Shown here piece after piece: positions 55,101 through 64,000 of a stretch of 64,000 nucleotides of DNA (position 1 is its first letter; each line of letters begins with the position of its first letter). The position numbers and the translations under genes are program-made. The notes beneath the pieces are model-generated. The model ran no database searches. It was not told where the DNA came from and was given only the letters and a program-made list of their open reading frames with translations. Origin of the DNA: Knoxdaviesia capensis (Eukaryota; Ascomycota; Sordariomycetes; Microascales; Gondwanamycetaceae); contig LNGK01000003.1 of NCBI GenBank assembly GCA_001510575.1, positions 1,801,741 through 1,865,740 of the forward strand. Reading direction: 5' to 3'.

Positions 55101-57192
55101 GAGCAACTCCCACGGCGCCGACTCCCGCACCGACGAGGAGAAGGCCTTCTTCACTAAGGCGCTGGAGCGCATCGAACGGTTCCTCCGTATGGACGAGTGG
55201 ACTAATTCGTTCCGCAACTGCTGGACGGTGGCCGGCCTGGACGCCAAGAAACGGCTCATGAAGGCCGGTGTGATCCCCGTCAGCGCGCTGGATTTCGTAC
55301 AGTACCTGCAGGATGAGACGCTCGACGAGGTGCGCATCACGGCGTTTGACGCGCTTGTGCACCTGGGATTCATTACCGATGTCGGCATCCTGCGGCTGCT
55401 GCTGAACAGCCTCAGCACCGACCGGTCTCCGTACGTCCGCGACAAGCTGATCAAGATCTTCAGCATGGGGCTTGCGGGGCTCGCGTTTGGCGAGCACGAG
55501 AAGCCCAAGGCGGCCACCACGGGCACCGAAGCTGGCCAGGCCGGCACCAGCAACACGGCGGGCGCGTCGATGGACACGCTGTTGGCGATTGGCGGCCGGG
55601 ACGAGTCTAAGGACCTCGCGATGACCGACGCCGACGCCGACGCGGACGCCGACGACGAGGGCGCCGGACTGCTCGTGATCGAGAACACGAACGAGGAGAT
55701 CGAGAAGCGCAAGGCCATGTTTGCGCGGCGCCAGACGCTGCCGGATGCGGTCGCGGCGCTGAAGAAGGAGATTGCCGAGCACTTTGGCCGCGCCGACGCC
55801 GAGGTGCAGCGTGCGGTGTGGAGCGCGGTCGACTCGCCTGTGCTGGGCTGCGCCGAGAAGATCACGCTGCTGCAGCTATGCGCCACCATGTTCGATCGGG
55901 CCGACGCGTGGCCCATCACCCTGAAGTACCCGCGTCGGTGGAAGGCTGAGCGCACGGTGCCGCGTGTCCCTGGCCGTTGCATGGTTACCTTTACGCCGTA
56001 CTACCGCACTGCGCCCCGGCATGTTACCCCGCCGCCCGCCGCCAGTGCGCCGGCGCAGACAGTCTCGGCTGTGGCGACCGCTGCTGGTCCCGCCACGCCG
56101 GTGGTCCCCACGCCGACGGAGGTGAAGCGCCCCATCATTGTCGCGCGGAGCTCTTCGATTAAGATCACCAAGCCCGCGCAGGCACCGCGACCCAGCCTGC
56201 TCGCCACTGTCACCACGGCCTCACCGACGCCCGCCCCCGCCACCGTGTCCGCACCCACCGGCCGCCGGCCGCTGCCGAGCTTCGACAGTGAGCCGCCGTC
56301 GCCCACCACCATCACCACCGCCAAGCCCACAACCACAACCACCACATCCTCGAAGCCGATCCTCACGGCGCCGCCCCTGCGGCCCAGCGTCTCGCTCGAG
56401 CGCAAGCCGTCGATCATCAAGCGGCCCAGCATCAGCTTTGTGGACCTCAAGCGTGTCAGCAGCACCCCTGAGCCGGGGTCGGCCATAGCTGCCGCATCCG
56501 CAACCACCACTACTACCACTACAGCTACCGCTATCACGACTGGGGCGCCCAGCTTCGTCGCGGCGACCAAGACCCCGACTAGCGGTCCGGGCAAGCGCAC
56601 GCGACTGCCCGACCCGGACGACGAAGCCGACTTCGAGCCGACGCCCGCGCCCAAGCGCATCAAGTCGGAGGCACCGCCGCCCGCCCGCTCCGCGCTGCCG
56701 AGCGTGTTTGTGGTGCCGTCGCGCAAGCGCCTGATGGTGACGATGCGCACGCCCAAGCTGCGGACCATCATCCCGCGCGGCGCATACCCCAAGCCCAGCC
56801 CCACCGGGCCGGCCACTGCCGCTGCCGCCGCATCCACGTCGACGTCGAAATCCGCGTCCCCGCACCCCGGAACCCTGTCGTCCGGCTCGACGCCCAGCGC
56901 CAAGGCCGTGCGGAGACCGCTGCCGACCGGCCCCGCGACGCCGGGTCCCACCGCCGCCACGCCCACGCCGCCGCCGGCGACTCTCCCCGCGGTGCTCAAC
57001 CGCAAGCTGTCGATCTCGACCGCGGGCCTCACGGGCAGCCATAAAGCCGGCAGCGCGGGCGCGAGCACGCCGGCGTCGTCCTCGGGCTCCAAGATCATCG
57101 TGGGCGGCGGAAGCGCGAACACGCCCGGCTCGGCGGCGGCGGAGACGCCCAAGCCGCGCATCATGATCAAGCTGAAGAAGCCGACCGGCTAG
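52135..57192 (+). CDS. TAF2: TFIID subunit 2 (TAF2/TSM1)
   Basis: 1685-aa single-exon protein. Its N terminus (YEYWIVRQEVDLEVNF at about residues 25-40, then SGVCRILLHTYS) is the TAF2 version of the M1-aminopeptidase fold, which positions TFIID on initiator DNA. Blocks matching the family: SCIFPCLDDHGSRGDWKL, YPFDSYKMCFVDD, and FWKQWVYGAGCPRLEV. The catalytic zinc motif HExxH is absent: the equivalent helix reads GLAAQWSG (from residue 450), as expected for the enzymatically dead TAF2. A HEAT-like helical region runs to about residue 1290. The last roughly 390 residues are Pro/Thr/Ala/Ser-rich and disordered with scattered basic segments (for example RKRLMVTMRTPKLRTII); there is also an Asp/Ala repeat near 55625-55660 and a poly-Gly run at 54328-54345. 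The ATG at 52135 is the first in frame. Confidence 0.95.
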   Translation: MASFEDTTGDSFSEGPDDLLPVADVPPYEYWIVRQEVDLEVNFINKSVSGVCRILLHTYSGSKLDEIGIDARQCTIDLNNITLQPFNTSGSPVSPPRKVSATYRDPYDKLAYPDSYRWSARNHDLRSIRMRDLMHTRANDVPAEAREIHGYSPVDAALRIKVRNEEPLSANPLQRRPTLIRIKSTMPVDGSQNPRVEDGEMEYLVTVPFSTFNMQDGIHFVGVDESDTRYAHAYTRHSFEPGTASCIFPCLDDHGSRGDWKLSIKFPRTLGDALARPAGSGDGLPRSYTLSDDDKQLEMTVVSSGLLTDDIVDPDDERKRIMTFESERRVSVQKLGFAIGPFEHVNLWTDFRSEEDDEKLGASALKIHGYCLPGRAEEVRTTCAPMSLAADFLSLSFSGYPFDSYKMCFVDDMLSDVVPTYSLSFVSNRVLYPENIVDTEVDETRKLVYGLAAQWSGISVVASTRRDLWVVIGIAYFMTDLFMRRLCGNNHHRFNIKVATDKLVDVDIDRPSLHELGHHLHLGDFEQDFLALKAPLVLFILDKRLVKASGGASGLSRILSKIFTRAKIDSAANDSIISTESFRKVCEKQGRYKLETFWKQWVYGAGCPRLEVTPKFNKKRLCVEMIIRQTQGTNQDQPTMLDKADFLRHVKEAESGMEKAPLQPLFTGPITIRIHEADGTPYEHIVEIRDDTAVKRASKFEIPYNTKYKRLKRTRRMKEKNSQLGHALAMAGGGGGGGDGAAEGGEDGFLVFSLGDTLQGPTDAETFMLKEWDELTERQMDSESYEWIRMDADFEWLCLMNTNMPSYMFVSQLQQDRDVVAQEETLAYIRRERPHPVASTFLIRTLMDTRYYHGLRTMAASYLQMQAVEQTEMAGMTQLIRAYQHFFFDPDTKLPRPNDFSNRQQYYVQRQIPQALARVRDKRGRCPREAREFIYKLVQYNNNADNQYSDDLFVAMLIEALATSMIPESRDDSNLAAASSANLLAAAGESNSHGADSRTDEEKAFFTKALERIERFLRMDEWTNSFRNCWTVAGLDAKKRLMKAGVIPVSALDFVQYLQDETLDEVRITAFDALVHLGFITDVGILRLLLNSLSTDRSPYVRDKLIKIFSMGLAGLAFGEHEKPKAATTGTEAGQAGTSNTAGASMDTLLAIGGRDESKDLAMTDADADADADDEGAGLLVIENTNEEIEKRKAMFARRQTLPDAVAALKKEIAEHFGRADAEVQRAVWSAVDSPVLGCAEKITLLQLCATMFDRADAWPITLKYPRRWKAERTVPRVPGRCMVTFTPYYRTAPRHVTPPPAASAPAQTVSAVATAAGPATPVVPTPTEVKRPIIVARSSSIKITKPAQAPRPSLLATVTTASPTPAPATVSAPTGRRPLPSFDSEPPSPTTITTAKPTTTTTTSSKPILTAPPLRPSVSLERKPSIIKRPSISFVDLKRVSSTPEPGSAIAAASATTTTTTTATAITTGAPSFVAATKTPTSGPGKRTRLPDPDDEADFEPTPAPKRIKSEAPPPARSALPSVFVVPSRKRLMVTMRTPKLRTIIPRGAYPKPSPTGPATAAAAASTSTSKSASPHPGTLSSGSTPSAKAVRRPLPTGPATPGPTAATPTPPPATLPAVLNRKLSISTAGLTGSHKAGSAGASTPASSSGSKIIVGGGSANTPGSAAAETPKPRIMIKLKKPTG

Positions 57193-58402
57193 ATGGCACC
57201 CTGAGTACTCCTTCTTTCGGATTTTAATTTTTCTCTCTCTGGTGGTAGGAATGGGTGGGGTTGAGGTTTTAAGGTGGTCGTTCGTTAATGTTCTTGTTCA
57301 GTCTTACTTCCATGAATCCCTTCTCTTTCTTTCTCCTGAACGTCCTTGTTCGTTATATACCCTCCGCTTCCATGAAACCTCTTAACCACACATAATCACA
57401 CACAACCTCCTCTACTGTCCTCTGCTCTGTCTTTGTATCCTTCCTCGCCACACCCACGAAACCATAATAATCATCTTATTCGGAGGCACTCACCAGATCA
57501 CTGACACCCACAATCCACAACTCACGTTCATTTCCACTTCCACCTTCTAGACCTGTCTTCTCTGTTGTGCACTTTATGTAAAGCGTGCGTTCTCTTCCCG
57601 TCTGTTTAGTTCCTGTAACTCTCCTCTAGATCTTGTTCTGTCGTTTTCTATCGTTGCTTCACACCACTTGTGTGATTTTTTCGTTCTTCAAGAAGACTAG
57701 TTGTTTCTCATGGGCGGTCGTCGGTCCAATTCGGGTGTTTTCAAAAAGAACGGGAGGGCGAATTCAATTTTTTTCACACGGTACTTCTACCAACGCTTGA
57801 GTCTTTCCTGATCGCATATGGCCTTTGTGCATGCTTCTGTCGTGAACGTCACTAAACGCCTACACGGACTGCAACAAGCAAAGAGAATCGTAACTATAGT
57901 TTTTTGCATTTCTATCTCTCTATAAAGGTCCCGGACTCTGATCGTCCAACGACAAGGTCCCTCTTGTTTGCACCTCTGGTTCTCGTCCACTCTTACACGT
58001 AGTATCAAACAAAACACAGGGTCACAACCCGTTAACCAAAAAAAAAAAAAAAGTCAAAAAGGAAAAGCTGTGTCATCCAGCGGAAAATACGGACATCAAG
58101 TTGTGTGTGTCCTGGTACGGTCCCTGACCGAAGACTAAAAAATATGCATAAAGAAAACGGCGTGTAAATTATAGCAAAAGAAAAGGAAAAGCGAAAAAAG
58201 ATACAAGGAAAGCGTGAGACGGAAGAGACCGTCGGGTGTTGCGGTGACGCGCCGGCGTGGTGCCGTGAAGATTGAAACTTTTTTTCGAGCCCAACGTGTT
58301 GGGCGGATAGAATGTCTATAACAGCCAAGTTGTGAATCAGTTATGAAAGGAGGGCAGAAAATCGAGCAAGGCATGGCGATATGTGGTAGCATGTCGAAAC
58401 GT
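57193..58402. other. intergenic between convergent TAF2 and zinc-transporter genes
   Basis: 1.2 kb made of two 3' flanks. It is CT-rich from 57,300 to 57,700, with A-rich tracts near 58038-58052. No gene seen; short minus-strand frames (57787-58017, 58032-58328) have no motif. Confidence 0.5.
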
Positions 58403-60388
58403 CTAGTGGGCGTGGTCGTGATCGTGGTCGTGATCGTGGTCATGGTTGTGAGGTACCGAGTGGCTGCTACTAGCTCGGCTTAGGTCCCCGCGCCGGACAC
58501 TGCCCTCGACCGACGATGACGAGCAGCACCCCTTGCCGACGCAGTCATCCACACACTCCAGCAGGCACGACCCGACGGGCACGCCCTGCTGTTGCAGGCC
58601 TTGCGCATCAGGCGCCGGGCCGGTTGCGCCAGACGGGCCAATCATGTCGGACGCCTCCACGCAGAACTCGGGCTGGATGGTGGCGCTGTGGATGCCGTAT
58701 GCGTGCAGGCACTTGCGCGCCCGCCGCGCCAGCTCCATGTACTTCTCGCCGCTGGCCTCCGAGATCGGGAAGGCCACCTCGATGTGCATGGACGCAACAA
58801 TGTTGGTGTCAGACAATTGCCACACGTGGACGTGGTGGCAGCTGACGACACCGGGCAGGGCCTGGATGTCCTCGCGGATATCGTTGAGGTCAAGGTGGTC
58901 GGGGGTCGCCTGCAGAAGAATCTTGGAGGTGGCCATGGTGAGGGGAATGGCCGAGTGGAGGATGATGACGGTGATGAAGAGCGAAACCAGAGGATCGGCG
59001 TAGAACTTGCCGGACCAGTCAGTCAGCCAGATAATGAGGGCGGTAATAATGACACCGACGTTGCCCAACGCATCTCCGAGAACGTGCAGGATCATGGCGT
59101 TCATGCCCATATCGCCGTGGCTGTGGCCATGGCCGCCGCTGGACTCCGCCTGGCGAGGCTTGTTGTGGTTGTGCTCGTCGTGCAAGAGTTCGGAATCGCG
59201 GCGAGGCCGGCGGTGACGCGACGCAGAGTATGTAGCCGAGTGGGCATGCTTGGAGGCGCCCTTGTTGGACGAAGATAGCAGGGCAGTAGACTCGTCGGCG
59301 TTGGGGCCGTCATGGTCGTGATCGTGATCGCGGTCATGGCTAGGCGAGGATCCAACAACAGTGTTCTCTTCGACATCGCTCTCGCTGGAAGAGGAGGCTT
59401 CGGTTGGTGCGAGCTGCGATCTTGAAGCAGCGATGATCTCCTGGCGGAAGCTGGCAGGGTGGATGCTCAGGTCGTCGATGCTGGTCAGCCGCGAATGACG
59501 GCTTCCAGTGGTCCGGCGACGTTCGCGGCCACGGATTTGCTTGGGCGAGCTGGCGCTTGGAGCACCATCGCTGCCGAAACGGATATGGCGCGGCGGATCG
59601 GAGACGTGGGGAGACACGGCGCGGGCGACGGCGACTTGGGGCAGGACATCGTAAGCGGGGCCTTCTTCGTCAGCAGCAATAACGTTGGAGAGGCGGCGTT
59701 CGAGCAGGCCTTCCTCGGCGTCGCGCATAGTGTTTGCCGTCGGGGTGTCTTGAGAATGACCGTTGCCATGGGCGTGATCGTGATCGTGATCATGGTCGTG
59801 GCCATGATCTCCACCTTCCTCGCCGCCGTGGCCGTGATCGTGGCCACCGAGAACGGCAAATCCGACCAGGTTCGAGGCAAGACCAAATGAGCCGACAATC
59901 AGCATGACCTGGGGATTCGTGACCACGGGGGGATCGACAAGACGAGTGATGGCTTCGAGGATGATCGACACGCAGAGGGCAATAAGGAACACGGCATTGA
60001 AGAAGGCACCGAGAATCTCGGCTCGGAGCCACTGTAGAGAATCATCATCCGGGATTCGGTTAGGAAATCAGTGGTGATACAGAGTGGAAGAGGGGAAATA
60101 AGAATACATACACCATACGAATACTTGTCGTTTGAGGCCTTGCGCGCAACCGCAACAGCCCAGAGACCGACGAGTAAAGAAATGATATCATTAAGCTAGA
60201 GGATTGTTAGGACGGAGAAGCCTACGAGTAGATATCAACAAGGGTTGAACGTGAGTGCATACCATGTGGAAGGCATCAGCCAGCAGAGCAAGAGAATGGA
60301 TCCAGAAACCGGTGGAAAGCTCGACGAGGAAGAAGACGATATCAATCACTAGCATGATTATGATACGCGAAGACTTGGAGAGAGCCAT
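58403..60388 (-). CDS. ZRC1: CDF zinc transporter (Zrc1/Cot1-like), three exons
   Basis: Proposed 612-aa protein from exons 60388-60263, 60195-60112 and 60031-58403, all phase 0 with GT-AG introns (67 and 80 bp). Cation diffusion facilitators of this type exchange cytosolic Zn2+ (also Co2+/Cd2+) for protons at the vacuole or ER. Seen: TM2 with LADAFHMLND (metal-site H41 and D45) and TM5 with HVLGDALGN (H386, D390), the HxxxD pairs of Zn-CDFs; six hydrophobic segments in total; a very long His-rich cytosolic loop between TM4 and TM5 with GGHDHGHGG, repeated HD/HG dipeptides and a second HDRDHDHDHD cluster; the cytosolic C-terminal domain with VVSCHHVHVWQLSD; and a C-terminal HDHDHDHAH tail after a Cys cluster (CLLECVDDCVGKGCCSS). 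It is longer than yeast Zrc1 mainly because of the loop. The ATG at 60388 is followed directly by TM1. Confidence 0.93.
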
Positions 60389-62072
60389 GGCGGAAGAATG
60401 GCGAGAGGCAACGAGCCTCTGTGGGGATGTGAATGTTGGTTTGTTTAGGAGGGGGAATCGATTCTCGGCGGCTGTTGCCACTGGAGAGGTGAGAGGCAAT
60501 CACAGCCAGGCAAGCTATCTTGACGAAGCGAGGAAATAGAGCGGTCTTCAGTGTCTCCTCGGCTGATGGTTTGGAGATGGATGAGAAAGAAAAGAAGCTG
60601 TCGCGATGAACAGAACGAAGCTATTCGACACGGCTATGGAGAATCGGCCGCCGAAGGGTTGTAGATAGCGCGAAAGTCGGAGGGCCGAGAGCTGAAAAGG
60701 GATGAATTGAGGGATTACAGAAAATCCTGTGGCATGAACAGACGAGCCAAGCAAAACAAGCAACGGCCACAGGCTAGAAATGAAATTAATGAAACAGACG
60801 CAGCAGAAGAAGAAAATTCCAGAGAAAAGAAAAACAAAAAGGACGAGCAATGAGGAGATCCAAGATTTAGCGGGCCACGCTACGGGAATAGATCACAGCC
60901 AAAGTTCGACAGATCGCGCCGCGGAGAAGACGGAATGAGGATGAAGGAAGAATATACGAAAACTAGCGTCAGCTGCATACGTAGACAACGACAACGGCGA
61001 ACGCAAATGGTGCTAACAGGCCAGTCGACGTAGTGATTGAGTCGGATTAGGCCTAGGTGGCGGCGGGCAGGGTTCCAACCACAGCAGATATGCAGGGACC
61101 ACAGAACTCTAGCACAGGGCTTTTGGGTGCAAACAAGAAAATGCAGCACCAGCAGGGATCTTTTGGTCGAAGATCAAAGGTTTCGACGGCGCAAAATATC
61201 GCACACGGCGTATACCGAAGAATCCGATGGGGGAGCAGTGTGTTTTCCCGGGTCAGAACAGTGGAAAGAGACACGCAGCCAACAGCCTGAATAGCGAAGA
61301 TCGGACCCGGGAGGAAGCCGGAAATACGAGCCACAGACGGGAATCGCAAGCTATCGCAGAAATGACAGACCGGGGGACGGTGAAAAGTCTTGGCTCGGAT
61401 CTGATAAGGAGCCGTGAGAATTTTCCAGAACGGCCGAAGTCGGCTGATGGATTAAGGCACGGGATATTGGATTCTTAAAATGAGTCTTATATGTCGGGGC
61501 TGGCGGAGCAACGAAGAGAGGCTGAGAAGCCAAATAGCAGATGGAGATGAGATAAAACAAGACACCGCGAGAGGCGTGATTGAGGTTAAAGGAAGGATAA
61601 TAAGAGTCCGATATGCGATGTTGGAGAGAGAAGGGAAGATTGAAGAAGGCGAAGAAGTTGAAGAGCAAGAATATAAGAAAGGACAGAATCCCACAACTCC
61701 TCACTTAGTTAGGGCTTTCAGAATTGTGTAATATTCATCTATCGAGGCGATGCGCGAGAAGGAGCGACCGTGATGGTTAATAAGGCAGGATGTCATAAGC
61801 GGTTGCGTTATCGAATTGTCCATCGCGCCTTCCAGAATGTGCATCGCCACCAGTCTATTTGGGTCTAGGAAGGTCCATTTTCTATATACATCACACGCAA
61901 TAGGTACATAATCCCATGGAAAAGTTTGGGTTTTGGTGTCATATCGCCCAGAACCCGAAGCGGCGCCAAGATCTAAACTGCGAAAGGCGCCTGTAACCGA
62001 CCCGCCGACCACTGAAGCGCGCGCGCGGAATTGCCGCTGAAGCAACCAGCCATCGAACTGCATCGAAGATGG
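60389..62072. other. intergenic: zinc-transporter promoter and DUF202 3' flank
   Basis: 1.7 kb, purine-rich on the plus strand between 60,700 and 61,700 (that is, pyrimidine-rich on the transporter's strand), consistent with a long leader or promoter for the zinc transporter. No gene supportable. Confidence 0.5.
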
Positions 62073-63278
62073 TCAACTGCCGCCATCCGCCGATTCCGTC
62101 TCTTCGACCGCGATGATCAAGCTGAAGAAGACCACCACCAACTGTCACGGAACACAGAGAGTCAGCCGCCATAGACACAGATAGAAGCATCTGGAGGGAA
62201 CTCACCACCACCGCCAGCACCCCGACGGCCATCATGTCCGGCCCGCCCGCCAGCGCTTTGCCGCGGAGCAGTGCCCGCTGCCACCTCCACGTGCGGACGG
62301 CGCCCAGAACCACCGTGCAGACCGAGAAGACGTAGCAGGAGAGGGCGAGCGGCCAGCCAATGGCGGCGAAGCCGAAGCCGGAGTCGGGAGTCTCCAGCAC
62401 GAAGAGCTGTGTGGTTAATGTGCCGGCGATGGCGACGATCACCGATGTGCGCAGGTAGGCCAGATATGTGCGTTCTAGGGCTATAAGAGAAGGTTTGGGG
62501 GGTTGTTAGTCGGGGCGTTTCAGTGGTATCGAGGCCTGAAGTCTGGTGGGTGGGCCGGTAAAATCGGGGGAGGTAATCTGCAGGGTTGAAGGCTGATGTT
62601 TGGAGGTGCAGATCGTGCAAACATATCTCCAGATGACGCCATATTTGCAGACAGTGAAAATCCCGGAAACTGGTTGTTATAAGACAGCCACGCTTCCGTT
62701 CTTTTCCTTCCGGGAGTTGAGTGGTATTTCTTGCTTCTTTCCTTCCTCATGTTTCCAGCAAAGACATTGCGATGTGTCGACATGATGGCGGTAGATATGA
62801 CGACTTGTGCAGTCCGCACACATTCCGACATCAAGCCAACAAGCACGGGGAGAGCACCGCCAGAACAACCCTTACCCAGATGATCACGATGTGCCTTTTC
62901 CTCCACCACCACGCTGACATGGGCATTCCAGAACCGGGAGACACGGTCGCCAAGGCTCTTGACCACCGTGCCGCGCCGGAGCTGTCTTGGCACTGCCGCG
63001 GCCGTCCGTACAGCTGCCGCAGCCCAACCGGCCGGCGAGCGCCCGGCGCGAGCTGTCGTTTCTGCATCGACCACCGCAGTGCCGGCGCGCGGCGGGAACT
63101 CGTCGACCGGCGACGGCGGCGCGGTGGCGTGCAGCACCGCGTGGGCGTGCGATGCCGCGGGGACCGAGATGCTGCTGTCGGGCGTGTCGGTGCGGGCCGG
63201 CGGCGGGAGGGGCCGGTCGGACAGCTCGATCGAGGCGTCGGTGCGGTCGACCGGGTGGATGCGCTGGAGTCGACGCAT
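62073..63278 (-). CDS. DUF202-family membrane protein (three exons)
   Basis: Proposed 248-aa protein from exons 63278-62876, 62480-62206 and 62141-62073; introns have GTAAGG and GTGAGT donors and TATAG/ACAG acceptors, and phases agree. The first exon encodes a 120-residue Pro/Ala/Ser-rich N-terminal region, then RFWNAHVSVVVEEKAHRDHL. Splicing joins this to ALERTYLAYLRTSVIVAIAG, giving RDHLALERTYLAYLRTS, the signature of the DUF202 (YidH-like) domain, also related to the membrane part of Vtc1. Three TM helices follow (VIVAIAGTLTTQLFVL; ALSCYVFSVCTVVLGAV; VGVLAVV then VVVFFSLIIAV), then a short acidic tail EETESADGGS. Molecular role is unknown; fungal members sit in internal membranes. An upstream in-frame ATG (63512) would add 78 residues including a Phe run, which looks like translated leader, so 63278 is preferred. 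Confidence 0.85.
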
Positions 63279-64000
63279 GGTGTGTGAGGTATGCGGGAAG
63301 GTTGGTTGGTGTGAAGGGCGAGAGTTCGCAGCCAAAAAAAAAAAAGAAAAAAAGAAGCGGTGGTGCGAGGGAAAACCTCGTCGTGTGTGTCCGCGTTGTT
63401 TGCCGACGGGTTGCCGACCTCCGGGGCAGGGTAACGTTAGTGAGGGGAGGGGAACGTCCGCACTCCAGAAAGAGTCATCGCTCGGCAAGAAGTCAATGGG
63501 GGGTGCAGTCATTCATGAGAGGAGTGACGAGAAGCGAGGTTGTCATCGTTGTTCTTTTTGTTGGGTTCTTCGTCTGATGACGATGCCGCAGACGCTCACT
63601 GTTCGGTGTGGGTGTGGGGGGCTTCTCTCTCTAGCTGCTGGCCGTCTCGCTGCTGGTCATTCGCTGGTGGACGATAGAGCGATAAACGGGCCTAGAGTTG
63701 TCGGAAATAGGAAGCATTTACCCGGCTTTCGTTGGTGTTAGGGTATAACCCTAGTTCTAGCGCGTTCTCGACACTTCGTTCTCGAAGGAGTCGTGGCAGT
63801 ACTGGACTGGGGTGGAGGATTTGAGCTGATCGTCACTTGCTGCCATGTGTCAATCGGGCTATCGTCCGGAGTAATTACCGTCTGCAGGAAGTGTGCGCCA
63901 CGCGTCTATTTCAACGGTTACTAGGTCGACAGACACTGCAATATCGGCAGTTTGATTGACATGCCCGCATGATCCGACGTAGATTGCGCAGAGATGGACT
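63279..64000. other. intergenic: DUF202 promoter and window end
   Basis: Contains an A-rich tract at 63333-63355 (T-rich on the gene's strand) in the probable leader and TAGGG/CCCTA arms at 63739-63753. No gene is supportable up to the window end. Confidence 0.5.

Noticed and set aside
54391..55782. Long minus-strand frame inside TAF2
   Set aside because: Shadow frame rich in Val/Arg/His; TAF2 is unambiguous.

Overview
The window is nuclear DNA of a filamentous ascomycete (Pezizomycotina), probably a eurotiomycete-like mould; the species cannot be fixed from sequence alone. Evidence: short GT-AG introns (51-372 bp), several with a TACTAAC-type branch site; GC-rich coding regions set in pyrimidine-rich, AT-richer intergenic DNA; and typical fungal single-copy genes (TAF2, SAS4-like, PBDC1, a CDF zinc transporter).

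Layout. 1.06-2.7 kb (+): FAD-dependent fumarate reductase of the Osm1/Frd1 type. 2.7-15.6 kb: about 13 kb with no supportable gene, ending in a long pyrimidine-rich leader. 15.6-17.7 kb (+): three-exon F-box protein. 18.8-19.8 kb (+) and 20.0-20.9 kb (-): a convergent pair, a DUF1769-family protein and an unrecognised 306-aa protein. 23.7-25.3 kb (+): MFS multidrug/polyamine-type transporter. 26.7-31.5 kb (-): full-length ABCB (Ste6/Mdr-type) ABC transporter. 32.5-33.5 kb (-): four-exon PBDC1-family protein with a 25-nt microexon. 34.1-35.75 kb (-): a decayed caspase-like gene. 36.2-38.2 kb (-): a spliced single-pass membrane protein with signal peptide, cysteine-containing ectodomain and disordered tail. 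38.2-43.05 kb: intergenic. 43.05-45.4 kb (+): serine/proline-rich disordered protein. 48.1-50.6 kb (+): SAS4-domain chromatin protein. 52.1-57.2 kb (+): TAF2 subunit of TFIID. 58.4-60.4 kb (-): CDF zinc transporter of the Zrc1/Cot1 type. 62.1-63.3 kb (-): DUF202 membrane protein.

The genes do not form a biosynthetic cluster or operon. They are mainly independent housekeeping genes (transcription, chromatin, zinc and redox metabolism) plus two exporters and a few lineage-restricted proteins. No tRNA, rRNA, CRISPR array or intact transposon was recognised. The most unusual content is the caspase-like pseudogene, the membrane protein that only appears after splicing, the 13-kb gene-poor stretch, and the unrecognised 306-aa protein. 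All splice models were made by eye from splice signals, reading phase and protein continuity; no transcripts were available.
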